Shown: in pieces, positions 9,363 to 19,317 of the stretch
How the letters are laid out: each line of letters opens with the position of its first letter
Numbering within the stretch: position 1 is the stretch's first letter
Source of the DNA: UBA2210 sp036825195
GTDB taxonomy: Bacteria; Desulfobacterota; Syntrophia; Syntrophales; UBA2210
Reading direction: 5' to 3'
Assembly (NCBI GenBank): GCA_036825195.1
Contig: DAISYQ010000008.1
Span: 18,651 to 82,650 of the forward strand
DNA: 64,000 nt
Translations under genes and position numbers: made by a program
The notes under the pieces: model-generated
The model's input: the letters and a program-made list of their open reading frames with translations, nothing else
What the model was told of the DNA's origin: nothing
Database searches by the model: none

Positions 9363-11366
9363 ATGGAGGGAACGATACAAAATACACAGAACACCCAAGA
9401 TAATTTTTTCCCATCATTCTTGGCTCCTCGAGATGCCAAGAAAGGCAAGATCGTATCTATGGAAGAGGCCGTACGTCTTATACACGACGGCGACATAATC
9501 GGAACAGCCGGTTTTGTTGGGATCGCTTTCGCTGAAGAGGTCGCCATCAAGATTGAAGAGGCATTTTTACGTAGCGGACATCCTAGAGACCTTACGGTGA
9601 TTTATTCCGCTGGTATTGGTGATGGCCTTCACAGGGGCTTGAACCATTTAGCGCATGAAGGTCTTGTTAAACAGGTAATCGGCGGACATTGGGGATTGAG
9701 TCCCAAACTGGTGAAGCTGGCCACAGAAAACAAAATAATTGCCTACAATCTCCCCCAGGGTGTCCTATCGCATATGTTCAGAGATATCGCGGCACACAGA
9801 CCGAGAACAATTACCGATGTGGGTCTTTACACTTACGTGGATCCGAGATTCGGAGGAGGCAAGGTCAACGCTATCACTACAGAAGACATGGTCGAACTGA
9901 TCGAATTTGACGGGAAAGAGTATCTCGCATATAAAACGATTTCCATCAATGTTGCCATAGTCCGCGGGACCACAGCCGACACCAATGGAAATATCTCCAT
10001 GGAAAAAGAGGCCTTAACCGGTGACGGGCTTTCCCTTGCAATGGCGGCAAAGAATTCCGGTGGTTTTGTCATTGCTCAGGTTGAGAGAGTGACCCAGCAC
10101 GGAACGTTACCGGCTAAACAGGTAAAAATACCCGGTATCTTTGTCGATTGTGTTGTTCTCTCTCAACCGGAACATCACTGGCAGACCTTTGCTGAGATGT
10201 ACAATCCCGCTTTTAGCAGCGAAATCATGCAACCAATACAATCCATGCAACCCCTTGCAATGGATGAAAGAAAGATCATGGCTCGAAGGGCTGCCTTTGA
10301 ATTAAAACCAAACAGCATAATAAATCTCGGAATCGGCGTTCCTGAAGGCATCTCCAACATAGCGATAGAGGAACAGATCCTTGACTACTTGACCCTGACA
10401 GCCGAGCCGGGGATTATCGGCGGTCTTCCTATGGGAGGATTAAATTTCGGTGCCGGTGTGAATATAGAAGCTTTAATAGACCAAGGGTATCAATTTGATT
10501 TTTATGATGGCGGCGGGCTTGATTGCGCCTTTCTGGGGCTGGCTCAGGCAGACAAGGACGGGAACCTGAATGTCAGTAAATTCGGACCGAAAATGGCCGG
10601 TTGCGGAGGTTTCATCAACATCACTCAGAAGGCTAAATCCGTTGTCTTTTTAGGGAGCTTTACAGCAGGCGGCTTAGAGGTTGCCGTAGAAGACGGAAAG
10701 CTGAGGGTAGTCCAAGAAGGCAAGGTCCATAAGTTTTTAGATACGGTTGAACAGCTGACTTTCAGTGGGAAATATGCACTCGAGCAAGGACTTCCGGTAC
10801 TCTACATAACCGAACGATGCGTCTTCTCCCTTACCGAAAAGGGTTTAAAACTGATTGAAATTGCCCCGGGCATCGATATTGAGAAAGATATTCTCCGCAA
10901 CATGGATTTTGAACCGGTTATCGAGGAACGACCTCGCCTGATGGATGCGAGGATCTTCAAAGAAGGTCCCATGAATCTGAAAACCGATTTATTGTCAGTA
11001 CCCCTCCGTGATCGATTTCAATACAATCCGGATAAAAATATCTTCTTTGTCAACTTTGAAGGTTTTTTTGTAAAACAATCAGAAGATATTCAGGAAATTG
11101 AATCGATGGTGGCATATTTCCTCAAACCCGTTGGGCAGAAGGTTTTCGCGATCATCAATTATGATAATTTTATCATTGCTCACGATCTCGTGGACGAGTA
11201 TTCCGATATGGTCAAAAGGCTTATGGGGAAATATTATTTAGGAGCCAGTCGATACACAACGAGCACATTTCTGAGAATGAAGCTGGGAGAAGCCCTTGCT
11301 GAACGCGATGTGGCGCCTCATATCTATGAAAACAGGGATGAAGCTCGCAGGGCACTGGAAATGTAA
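9363..11366 (+). CDS. Acyl-CoA:acetate/propionate CoA-transferase (Pct/YdiF type) with C-terminal extension
   Basis: 667 residues from ATG 9363. The frame opens at 9288, but GGAGG lies upstream of 9363 and family similarity begins after it. Residues about 30-540 follow propionate CoA-transferase closely: HDGDIIGTAGFVG, RDIAAHRP, FGGGKVNAIT, VVVQVERV-like VIAQVERV, YQFDFYDGGGLD and FGPKMAGCGGFINIT. The catalytic glutamate of family I enzymes falls at Glu348 in LTAEPGIIGG; the following residue is Pro where Pct has Ser. Pct normally ends near the equivalent of residue 540. Here about 125 further residues follow (NIFFVNFEGFFVKQSEDIQE, FAIINYDNFIIAHDLVDEYS), a mixed alpha/beta segment I do not recognise. 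It probably swaps CoA between short-chain acids. It is monocistronic. Confidence 0.88.
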   Translation: MEGTIQNTQNTQDNFFPSFLAPRDAKKGKIVSMEEAVRLIHDGDIIGTAGFVGIAFAEEVAIKIEEAFLRSGHPRDLTVIYSAGIGDGLHRGLNHLAHEGLVKQVIGGHWGLSPKLVKLATENKIIAYNLPQGVLSHMFRDIAAHRPRTITDVGLYTYVDPRFGGGKVNAITTEDMVELIEFDGKEYLAYKTISINVAIVRGTTADTNGNISMEKEALTGDGLSLAMAAKNSGGFVIAQVERVTQHGTLPAKQVKIPGIFVDCVVLSQPEHHWQTFAEMYNPAFSSEIMQPIQSMQPLAMDERKIMARRAAFELKPNSIINLGIGVPEGISNIAIEEQILDYLTLTAEPGIIGGLPMGGLNFGAGVNIEALIDQGYQFDFYDGGGLDCAFLGLAQADKDGNLNVSKFGPKMAGCGGFINITQKAKSVVFLGSFTAGGLEVAVEDGKLRVVQEGKVHKFLDTVEQLTFSGKYALEQGLPVLYITERCVFSLTEKGLKLIEIAPGIDIEKDILRNMDFEPVIEERPRLMDARIFKEGPMNLKTDLLSVPLRDRFQYNPDKNIFFVNFEGFFVKQSEDIQEIESMVAYFLKPVGQKVFAIINYDNFIIAHDLVDEYSDMVKRLMGKYYLGASRYTTSTFLRMKLGEALAERDVAPHIYENRDEARRALEM

Positions 11367-11446
11367 CGCCGCATTTCTATATCGTGCCATATACACGATG
11401 AAAAGAGTTTAATACAGGAAGGTGTAGAAGTGTCTATCGGAGAAAC

Positions 11447-11464
11447 CGACAGATGTGGCTGTCG
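11447..11464 (+). terminator. Weak hairpin after the CoA-transferase gene
   Basis: CGACAG (11447-11452) and CTGTCG (11459-11464) form a 6-bp stem with a 6-nt loop, followed by TTATATA rather than a run of T. It lies 80 nt past the CoA-transferase stop. A weak terminator at best. Confidence 0.25.
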
Positions 11465-11578
11465 TTATATATGATATGACACGTATGATACAATAAAAAG
11501 ATCAAAACAGGTTCAGAACACTATATCTTTTTTTATTCTTCGGAGTGTCAAGGACTGCCCGGAACGTATTTTCTCCCA

Positions 11579-11824
11579 CTAGATTCTTGAAAAACGATCC
11601 ACCGTCAAGGTGCCGGGCAAATCCCTCCATCTCCGTGATAAGCGATCCCCATACAAGCAACGATATCCTTGACGACCGAAGATAATGTTCTCATTGAGTG
11701 GCATTGTTGAAAAAGTAAACTTTGATATTTGATAGGTTCTCTCTCGTGGTTGATTGCCATCCAAGGTCGCCAGTGAACAGATCGGATTTTCTTTTGCAAA
11801 ATCTATGTAGTCTTGAAGATCCAT
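11579..11824 (-). pseudogene. Remnant of a pyridoxamine 5'-phosphate oxidase-like flavoprotein
   Basis: From the ATG at 11824 the protein begins MDLQDYIDFAKENPICSLAT then LDGNQPRER. This matches the N-terminus of small PPOX-fold FMN proteins (usual start MDLxDYIxFANENPVxxLAT...GDQPRVR, about 130-150 residues). After about residue 32 the expected FADE-TGFYF segment is missing and the frame carries unrelated residues before a stop at 81 codons. In another frame the downstream bases encode EMEGFARHLDGGSFFKN-like residues, so internal loss and frameshift are likely. It follows the cyclase/ATPase gene on the same strand. Confidence 0.5.
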
Positions 11825-11862
11825 GGTTCCCACCATGTTGCAAAAGTCCTTACCATCTGGGT

Positions 11863-14800
11863 TCATACATACGCCATTTCCCCTGCCAGCTTTAAAGACT
11901 TATTAAGAGCATTCGACGTTTCATCTTCCTGCCCGGATTCCCAATATAAGACGGCTTGTTTCAATGTGTTTTCCAGCGCATCCGGCAAACGTTTCTGTCC
12001 GGGTTCCAACAATATTTTGGTATATTGTATGGCCCTTAGCGGTGTTCCATCCTTTATGGCAATATCTATCAGCGGAAAGATTGCCGTCCATTTAAAACAA
12101 CCGCTTGCATGGGTAGCCGGCAGTTGATCCCATATTGTCAGAGCCTCTTGGCCTAATTTCTCAGCTTGAGGATATTCGTCATTACGCCAGGACAACCAAG
12201 CCAAATTTGCCTTGGCCGTACCGACATATTCTTTCATCTGTGCCTTCTGGGCAACTTCCAAACATTGCTGTACAAGCTCCATGACCTGATCACATTGGTT
12301 ACCGCGTCTAAACGCTATGGTAAGATAGGTTAGACATCGTGACTGATTTACGATATCGCCGATCTTTTGTGATTGTTCCAATGCTTCTGTTAAAATATCT
12401 TGAGCTTCGTGATATTTTTCACACCACAAATGACTAAACCCATACAAAAAATGAGAAAAACAGATTAATCCCGGATGGTTGGATTCGTAACTGGCCTCCA
12501 ATGCATATCGTGGGTTATTCAGTGATTCTTCGGGAAGTAAGTACCGAAAATATCGATAATCTTTCAGCGTGAGCATATTAAAAAAGGAGGCTCTCTGAGG
12601 CGGGGTCCCATACCGTTCAAGGTTAGATCTCGTTCTCGATATCAGGGCTTCCATTTCGGGGATCTGAGCGCTCCAATAATATAAAAAAAGACGAGCGAGC
12701 TGAATCTCAATCCATTCAACATGCCATTTTCGATCAGAATTTATGGAACATCCATTCAGAACGGTCTCTGCCATATCGTAGCACTGCACTACCTTTTCGT
12801 GAACGCTCTGGACTTCCCATGTTTTGCCTATCTTTCGATGAATGCGGGATTGTCGCATGGCATCATGTGGGTTACTGTAATCCAATGCGTTTTGATAGAA
12901 CTGTCTGGCTTCTTCATGCATTCCGGTCAATTCCAATACTTCGGCCAAATCCTCCTGCACCTGTGCCATAATTTCCTGCCATTTGTGACGTTCCGCTTTT
13001 TCACCATCGAGTAATACGGATACCTGCGTAATTCCTCTTTTGTAAAAATCTATCGCTTCCTCATTGGCAAAAATCACTTTGGCCTGCTCACCTGCCAGCA
13101 GCAAGTAATGGATCGCTTTCTCTCTGATCTCTGCATTTTCATAATGATATGCCAGTTCTCCATAGAAGTTTTCTATCCTGTCTGCAAAGAGTTCTTCGAT
13201 GGCTCGGCTTGTCTTGGCGTGAATTGTTTGTCTCTGTTTGATCAGCAGGCTGTCGTAGGCGACCTCCTGGATAAGGGCATGTTTAAACATGTATTCAGAT
13301 GCTGCAATCGTCTCCCTTTCATAGATGAAATCCATCCTTTGGAGTGACAAAAGGTGATATCTGAGGTTCTCTTCCATTCCGATGACCTTCATCAGTGTGT
13401 CATACGAAAAGGCTCTTCCGATTACAGCGCCGGTTTGTATAATCATTTTAAGTTGGTCGTTCAGCCGGTCGATTCGCGTCGCAATGATACCCTTAATGGT
13501 GTCAGGGAGTCGTATCTCATGAATGTTTTTACTCAATACATGGTATTCGTTTTTCTTTTCCACAGCACCCTGCTCAATCAAGCTGTAAGTAATCTCTTCT
13601 ATGATTAGAGGGTTACCGGCTGATCGTTCGATAATAAAAGTTTCCAATCTTGAATCAATATGTTGGTTTTTCAATATAGCCTGTATTAATGCCAAACTTG
13701 ATTGTGGTGTTAGAGGATTGATATTAATATGGCTGAAGTCAACCGTGCCCATCGGCTGAAAGGTGTACTCGGGCCTGTAGATCATCATCATCATAATCTT
13801 ATGGTTTCCCAAATGATCGATAAGGTGCATAAAAAAATCTTCGGAGGTCCGATCTATCCAGTGGCAGTCTTCTACAGCAAGAACCAGTAATTTTTCACGG
13901 CACGCACTGAAAAGCAGATCCTTAATAATGGTAAAGGTCATTTTTCGTCGTTTTTCGGGATCCAACTGTTGGTAGAAGAGGCTGCTTCCCCCCCCTAACA
14001 ACAGGTCGCTGATAAAATCACCTGACTCCTTCTGATATAATTCGAGATCCCTTGTTTTTCCCTCTATCTTTTTCCGGATAACGGTTTCATTATCATGTTG
14101 CTGAATATCGAAATAATTCCTCAGAATATCCAGGACCGGCAAACAGGGCATGGACACTCCATGGTGGACGCATTTACCTTCAAGATATACACATTCACGT
14201 ACAGGCAGCAGTTTCGTAAACTCATGAAGAACCCTTGACTTGCCTGCACCTGCTTCCCCAAAAAGCAATACAACCTGGCTCGAACCAGTTTGTGCCTTAT
14301 CAAAAACATTCAACAACCTGCGTATGGTCTTTTCTCTACCCACAAACTTGGTGAAACCTTTGACTCCGGCAACCTCGAATCGGCTCTCATATGCACCGGA
14401 ACGAATAAGTTGGTAAGCCGCATCGTTCAATCCTGTGACGCTCTTCGCTACGTGCGGGTATGGTTTGAGCTTGAAATAGTCTTTTACCAGTTTATAGGTG
14501 TTTGACGATATAATGATGCTGCCCGGCAAAGCCAGATGCTTCAGCCTGTTGGCAATATGAATGGTATTGCCTACGGCTGTGTAGATTCTCTGTTGTTCTC
14601 CACCAATGGTTCCGGCGACAACAAGATCCGAGTTGATTCCCATGCGCACTTGTAGGGGGATTCCAAATCGTTTTTCGATCTCGCCTGCCTTTTCTGACAG
14701 GGTCTTTGCAATGCTCAAGGCGGCATAACAGGCATGTTTCGCATGATCCTCTTGTGCTACCGGGGCACCGAATAAGGCCATAATCCCATCTTCTACAAAC

Positions 14801-15732
14801 TGGTTGATGATTCCGTTATGGAGCTGAATGTGCTCATCGAGAATATGATAGAGAAAGGATATAAACTGATGGATGTCCTCGGGATCATGACTTTCAGTCA
14901 ATTGGGTTATATCGAACAGTTCGATACAGAGAACGGTGACTTTTTTTCGCTCACCTGCAATCACGACCGGATCGACAGGAACCTTTGGGATGCGGAATAC
15001 CTGGGATGGTGGTTGATATTGAGGATATACGGCATCACCGGAACTTTGATTCGGAGTTTTCAGATTATGTCCACAGATGCTACAAAATTGATTTAAAGAC
15101 GCTTGTTCCGACCCGCATTCCAAGCATTTGACCTGTTGATCTGTTGGTTTGTCGCTGTCATCGGTTTTTGGAGGGGAGAGACTCTTTATATATTCCTGCC
15201 AGGCAGATTGCTCCCTCAGATCGCCGAACGAGAGGTGAACATCTTCCAGGTTCAGCGAGACTGAATCGACCGCAAATTTGAAACGCCAGATATTGTTTTC
15301 ATCATACTGAAAAAGATTGGCCCATGTATCGCACTCTTCGTCCGAGCAGTCATATCTGCTTTTTCCTCCCTTTCCATAGGGTTGAATCATATCCCTATTT
15401 TCGATTTTGAAAAAAGCCGCCGTTTCCAGATCCGGGAGTCTCTGCCGCCAGGCCATCTTGATTTTAGCCCACATATTCTCAGTGCTCTGGGATGCGAATT
15501 TGCCTGAAATCGAGCTGTCCAACCATCTGAGCATGCCTTCATGTTTACGGATATATATGAATCCAGGATGTTTCTTTTGTTTCATTTCGTGCACGATCAA
15601 GGCGATCAGTGAAAAGTAGAATCTTCTGGCGGGGGTATTAAAGGAAACGGTGAGCGGAGGTGTCTTATCCGTATGATATACCGATATAGTATGCGAAGCC
15701 AGATCGAGGTCGAGCGTACTGATTTTTTTCAT
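11863..15732 (-). CDS. Multidomain signalling ATPase: zinc ribbon, degenerate class III cyclase, AAA ATPase, TPR
   Basis: 1289 residues. Residues 1-190 form an unrecognised N-terminal domain. A CLECGSEQ...CSICGHNL zinc ribbon follows near 195-225. A class III nucleotide-cyclase homology domain starts at about 255 (KKVTVLCIELFDITQL ... NQFVEDGIMALFGAP). A P-loop ATPase comes next (VGREKTIRRLL, Walker A GEAGAGKS, Walker B LVLAVEDCHW), then an alpha-helical repeat half of TPR type. In the cyclase domain the first metal Asp is Glu (CIEL for FADI), the substrate Lys is Gln, and the ribose-binding Asn is His (GNTIHIANR), so cyclic-nucleotide synthesis is unlikely. Proteins with this layout are sensory or scaffold ATPases. 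It is a lone gene on the minus strand. Confidence 0.8.
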   Translation of the reverse strand: MKKISTLDLDLASHTISVYHTDKTPPLTVSFNTPARRFYFSLIALIVHEMKQKKHPGFIYIRKHEGMLRWLDSSISGKFASQSTENMWAKIKMAWRQRLPDLETAAFFKIENRDMIQPYGKGGKSRYDCSDEECDTWANLFQYDENNIWRFKFAVDSVSLNLEDVHLSFGDLREQSAWQEYIKSLSPPKTDDSDKPTDQQVKCLECGSEQASLNQFCSICGHNLKTPNQSSGDAVYPQYQPPSQVFRIPKVPVDPVVIAGERKKVTVLCIELFDITQLTESHDPEDIHQFISFLYHILDEHIQLHNGIINQFVEDGIMALFGAPVAQEDHAKHACYAALSIAKTLSEKAGEIEKRFGIPLQVRMGINSDLVVAGTIGGEQQRIYTAVGNTIHIANRLKHLALPGSIIISSNTYKLVKDYFKLKPYPHVAKSVTGLNDAAYQLIRSGAYESRFEVAGVKGFTKFVGREKTIRRLLNVFDKAQTGSSQVVLLFGEAGAGKSRVLHEFTKLLPVRECVYLEGKCVHHGVSMPCLPVLDILRNYFDIQQHDNETVIRKKIEGKTRDLELYQKESGDFISDLLLGGGSSLFYQQLDPEKRRKMTFTIIKDLLFSACREKLLVLAVEDCHWIDRTSEDFFMHLIDHLGNHKIMMMMIYRPEYTFQPMGTVDFSHININPLTPQSSLALIQAILKNQHIDSRLETFIIERSAGNPLIIEEITYSLIEQGAVEKKNEYHVLSKNIHEIRLPDTIKGIIATRIDRLNDQLKMIIQTGAVIGRAFSYDTLMKVIGMEENLRYHLLSLQRMDFIYERETIAASEYMFKHALIQEVAYDSLLIKQRQTIHAKTSRAIEELFADRIENFYGELAYHYENAEIREKAIHYLLLAGEQAKVIFANEEAIDFYKRGITQVSVLLDGEKAERHKWQEIMAQVQEDLAEVLELTGMHEEARQFYQNALDYSNPHDAMRQSRIHRKIGKTWEVQSVHEKVVQCYDMAETVLNGCSINSDRKWHVEWIEIQLARLFLYYWSAQIPEMEALISRTRSNLERYGTPPQRASFFNMLTLKDYRYFRYLLPEESLNNPRYALEASYESNHPGLICFSHFLYGFSHLWCEKYHEAQDILTEALEQSQKIGDIVNQSRCLTYLTIAFRRGNQCDQVMELVQQCLEVAQKAQMKEYVGTAKANLAWLSWRNDEYPQAEKLGQEALTIWDQLPATHASGCFKWTAIFPLIDIAIKDGTPLRAIQYTKILLEPGQKRLPDALENTLKQAVLYWESGQEDETSNALNKSLKLAGEMAYV

Positions 15733-15752
15733 TGTTCCATCACCAGTTGTAT

Positions 15753-15793
15753 AACCGTTGAGGAATTGAAAAAACGGAACCGTTGTAACCGTT
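15753..15793. repeat. Three AACCGTT direct repeats upstream of the cyclase/ATPase gene
   Basis: AACCGTT occurs at 15753-15759, 15778-15784 and 15787-15793, between 20 and 61 nt upstream of the minus-strand start at 15732. The surrounding 15733-16077 has no other supported feature. Tandem short repeats at this distance could bind a regulator. Confidence 0.3.
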
Positions 15794-16077
15794 CAGCGGT
15801 TTCATTCAGTGCTACTGTAGCATACCAAAGAGGATGTGAATTTCAGTTGCGTTCCAACTCGGGATGAAAAGGGAGAGAATCAGGTATCGAAAGAGCTTCT
15901 GTATGAGAAAATATCTAAATGAATATAACAAGTTGGTACATGAAAATCAAGAATTATTAATCCTCTGCCACCGTTGTGATGAGAACGAAGCCAGGTATTG
16001 TATACAAATTAGCCGATGAGACATTCCCAGGTAACAATGGGATGTAACAAAACCCCAAAACAAGAAAGGAGCACATT

Positions 16078-16656
16078 ATGAAAACCAAACTATCAATTAC
16101 CGTAGGAGTCGCGATTCTGCTGGCATGTATGCTATCGATGCCTGCTATCGCAGGGGAGAAAGCGGCAACAAAAACATATTTTGCTGGCGTGTGGTGCCGC
16201 GATTGGGCGAATAATGTTAGAACGGAATTGCCTTCTGGCAGAGTGGTCGTCACAGATGGTTCGGCCGAATTTCACGTGACCGTTGATGACCCCAGAGTCA
16301 TGGGAATCTTTTCCAGCTATAACGTGAAATACAATTTAAGTGCTCTCGGTGAGGGGCTCGTCCATGCAGACTTTATGCTGTCCCCTGCGTATCCGATTGA
16401 AATCAACGACGAAATCGTGTGGGTAGCGAATCCGGATATAGACGGAGTGTGGGAAGGGAAATGGAAGTGTCTGTACCGGATCGAAGATGACGGTTGTAAG
16501 TATTCCACTGTTACAGCGGAAGGTCAGGGTATGGGAGGAGAGCTCGAAGGGTTGAAGATCCGGGTTTATGTTAAAGCTCCAGTCGGAACGGGTGCATTCT
16601 GTGGCCTAAATACCTTTTGGCCCTTTGAAGGGTACATCCTCGATCCCAATAATTAG
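16078..16656 (+). CDS. Small exported protein of unknown function
   Basis: 192 residues, start fixed by AAAGGAG 8 nt upstream. A signal peptide is obvious (MKTKLSITVGVAILLACMLS, cut after AIAG). The mature part of about 167 residues is acidic and rich in beta-type sequence, with four cysteines (VWCRDW, WKCLY, DGCKY, AFCGL) that could pair in the periplasm, and ends in GYILDPNN. I do not recognise a family. It is monocistronic and faces gyrA across a shared terminator. Confidence 0.75.
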   Translation: MKTKLSITVGVAILLACMLSMPAIAGEKAATKTYFAGVWCRDWANNVRTELPSGRVVVTDGSAEFHVTVDDPRVMGIFSSYNVKYNLSALGEGLVHADFMLSPAYPIEINDEIVWVANPDIDGVWEGKWKCLYRIEDDGCKYSTVTAEGQGMGGELEGLKIRVYVKAPVGTGAFCGLNTFWPFEGYILDPNN

Positions 16657-16680
16657 TAAAACATCACGCGGGCAGAGCGG

Positions 16681-16714
16681 ACACCCACCGTGCATACAGT
16701 GCCGGTGGGTGTTT
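16681..16714. terminator. Bidirectional terminator between the exported protein and gyrA
   Basis: ACACCCACCG (16681-16690) pairs perfectly with CGGTGGGTGT (16703-16712). It lies in the 111-nt gap between the convergent 16078 gene and gyrA, and the T run after the stem is short on both strands. Confidence 0.7.
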
Positions 16715-16767
16715 ACATCTTCAACAATGCCGGATCAATCACTATTTGATGTTCTGAAACGACATCA

Positions 16768-19248
16768 TTAAAAATCGAATGATTCCGATTCCATATCTGG
16801 TAATTGCTCATTCAAGGTCGGCTCTTCACGTTCCACCCGGGCCAATCCAACGAGTCTCTCATTATCTTCCAGCTCTATCAGTTTTACGCCCTGGGTACTT
16901 CGATGCAGGAGAGATACCTCGTTCACACCGAGTCGTATAATATTACCGGTGCTACTGATCAACATAATGTCCTCATCACCGGTGACCTGTTTGATACGTG
17001 TCACAAACCCAACCCTTGATGTAGTCTTCAAATTAATGATGCCTTTGCCTCCACGGGACTGAAGACGGTATTCCGAAATCTCCGTTCTCTTGCCAAATCC
17101 GTTTTCTGAAACGGTCAGAATGGAATTACTGTCACTCAGCACCTCCATACCCACCACCTCGTCATCGTCCGCTATTCTGATACCGACCACGCCACGGGAC
17201 GTCCGCCCTATGGCACGAACATCATGCTCGTTGAATCGTATGGCATTACCCTTCTTGGAACCCAGAAAGATATCCTGGTCTCCATTTGTCTGCTTGACAT
17301 CAATCAACTCATCTCCCTCATCGAGGGTCAATGCGATAATACCGCCGGCCCTTGGGTTGGAATAGGCAATCAGATCCGTTTTTTTGATAATACCCCGTTT
17401 TGTAGCCATGACAACAAATTTACCCTCCGTAAACTCCTTAACCGGAAGAACCGCCGTTATCTTTTCATCTCTTGATATCTCAATGAGATTCACGATCGCT
17501 TTTCCCTTTGCAGCCCTTCCGGCCTGAGGGATCTGGTATATCTTCAGCCAGTATACGCGCCCTAAATTCGTGAAAAACATGATATGACTGTGTGTCGAGG
17601 CTATAAACATTCTTTCAATAAAATCATCCTCTTTAGTGCCCATACCGACTTTACCACGCCCGCCACGATGCTGACTTCTGTAGAGACTGACCGGATTTCG
17701 TTTGATATAGCTCTGGTGTGATATGGTAACCACCATATCCTCTTCCACAATCATATCCTCAATCCCGATATCAGTACTGCTCAAGACTATTTCTGTTCTC
17801 CTTGCATCTCCATAGCGTTTCTGAATATCTTCCAACTCTTCAATGATGATACCAAGTATCTTGCGGGAATCGGCAAGTATACCTTCAAGTTTTTTTACAA
17901 GAGCCGATATCTCGATATGTTCTTCACGTATCTTGTCTCTTTCCAGGCCGGTCAATCTTTGTAATCTCATTTCCAAGATTGCTTTCGCCTGCTCTTCACT
18001 CAAACCAAACTGTGCCATCAACTCGTCTGATGCCGTTTTCGCGTTTTGTGACGCCTTGATAACGGCGATGACTTCATCGATATGGTCAAGAGCTATGACA
18101 AGCCCTTCAAGGATGTGGAGTCTCTCTCTGGCCTTTGCTAATTCAAATTCTGTTCTTCGAGTAATGACTTCCTTTCTGAAGTCTATAAATTTACTAAGGA
18201 TCTCCTTCAGATTCATAACCATGGGTTGTCCCCTGTCAATTGCCAGCATGATTATGCCAAAGGTAGATTCCATCTGAGTATGTTTATAGAGTTGATTGAT
18301 GATAACTCCCGATATCTCGTCCCGTTTAAGATCTATTACGATTCTCATGCCTTCACGATCCGACTCATCTCTCAGATCGGCAATCCCATTGATCTTCTTT
18401 TCCTTGACCAAATCTGATATTTTTTCAATGAGATTCGCTTTGTTCACCAGATACGGAAGTTCTGTAATAACAATACTCTCTCTTTCATTTCTCGCATTTC
18501 GTTCAATGATGGCACGTGCCCTGACTTTAATAATTCCGCGTCCTGTTCGATAGGCAGACACGATACCTTCTCTACCATTAATGAATCCTGCCGTCGGAAA
18601 ATCAGGGCCTTTGACAAACTCCATGAGATCATCTACGGAAAGTTCAGGATTATGAATGAGTTCTATTATGCCATCGACCAGTTCGTTAAGATTATGGGGG
18701 GGAATATTGGTCGTCAGACCAACGGCAATTCCCGATGACCCGTTCAGAAGAAGAGTGGGAATCTTGGCCGGAAAGACAACCGGTTCCTCGAGGGAACCAT
18801 CGTAGTTGGGAATGAAATCAACGGTTTCCTTATCAAGATCGGGGAGCAGTTCGTCGGCGATCTTTTCCATTCTTATTTCGGTATAACGCATGGCCGCAGG
18901 CGGATCTCCGTCAACGGATCCGAAATTTCCTTGCCCATCAATGAGCGGATACCTCATAGAAAAATCCTGAGCCATCCTTACAATAGTATCGTATGCCGCC
19001 GTATCCCCGTGGGGATGATATTTACCGATGATATCACCAACAATCCTCGCCGATTTTTTATAAGGTCTGTTCCAACGATTGCCAAGTTCGGACATGGCAA
19101 AGAGGGCTCTGCGATGAACCGGCTTCAATCCGTCTCGAACATCGGGAATTGCGCGACCGACGATCACGCTCATCGCATATTCCATATAGGATTTTTTCAT
19201 CTCCGATTCTATCGTGACCGGTATGTTCTTCTGGAATAACTGATCCAT
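16768..19248 (-). CDS. gyrA: DNA gyrase subunit A
   Basis: 826 residues. The start region IPVTIESEMKKSYMEYAMSV, the catalytic-tyrosine segment DPPAAMRYTEIRM near residue 120 (Tyr that forms the covalent DNA link), and the six-bladed C-terminal domain with GyrA-box QHRGGRGKVG all support gyrase A rather than ParC. With GyrB it introduces negative supercoils. It is the last gene of the dnaA-dnaN-gyrB-gyrA run on the minus strand, 69 nt after gyrB. Confidence 0.98.
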   Translation of the reverse strand: MDQLFQKNIPVTIESEMKKSYMEYAMSVIVGRAIPDVRDGLKPVHRRALFAMSELGNRWNRPYKKSARIVGDIIGKYHPHGDTAAYDTIVRMAQDFSMRYPLIDGQGNFGSVDGDPPAAMRYTEIRMEKIADELLPDLDKETVDFIPNYDGSLEEPVVFPAKIPTLLLNGSSGIAVGLTTNIPPHNLNELVDGIIELIHNPELSVDDLMEFVKGPDFPTAGFINGREGIVSAYRTGRGIIKVRARAIIERNARNERESIVITELPYLVNKANLIEKISDLVKEKKINGIADLRDESDREGMRIVIDLKRDEISGVIINQLYKHTQMESTFGIIMLAIDRGQPMVMNLKEILSKFIDFRKEVITRRTEFELAKARERLHILEGLVIALDHIDEVIAVIKASQNAKTASDELMAQFGLSEEQAKAILEMRLQRLTGLERDKIREEHIEISALVKKLEGILADSRKILGIIIEELEDIQKRYGDARRTEIVLSSTDIGIEDMIVEEDMVVTISHQSYIKRNPVSLYRSQHRGGRGKVGMGTKEDDFIERMFIASTHSHIMFFTNLGRVYWLKIYQIPQAGRAAKGKAIVNLIEISRDEKITAVLPVKEFTEGKFVVMATKRGIIKKTDLIAYSNPRAGGIIALTLDEGDELIDVKQTNGDQDIFLGSKKGNAIRFNEHDVRAIGRTSRGVVGIRIADDDEVVGMEVLSDSNSILTVSENGFGKRTEISEYRLQSRGGKGIINLKTTSRVGFVTRIKQVTGDEDIMLISSTGNIIRLGVNEVSLLHRSTQGVKLIELEDNERLVGLARVEREEPTLNEQLPDMESESFDF

Positions 19249-19317
19249 AATTATCTTTAAAACCTTTCTTTCTATTTAGGTTTTTAATGGCAGGAAAAGC
19301 CTGAATTATCAACGAAA

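Noticed and set aside
16268..16284. TTTCACGTGACC as a second parS
   Set aside because: Only half of the palindrome is kept; the right arm GAAACA is absent.
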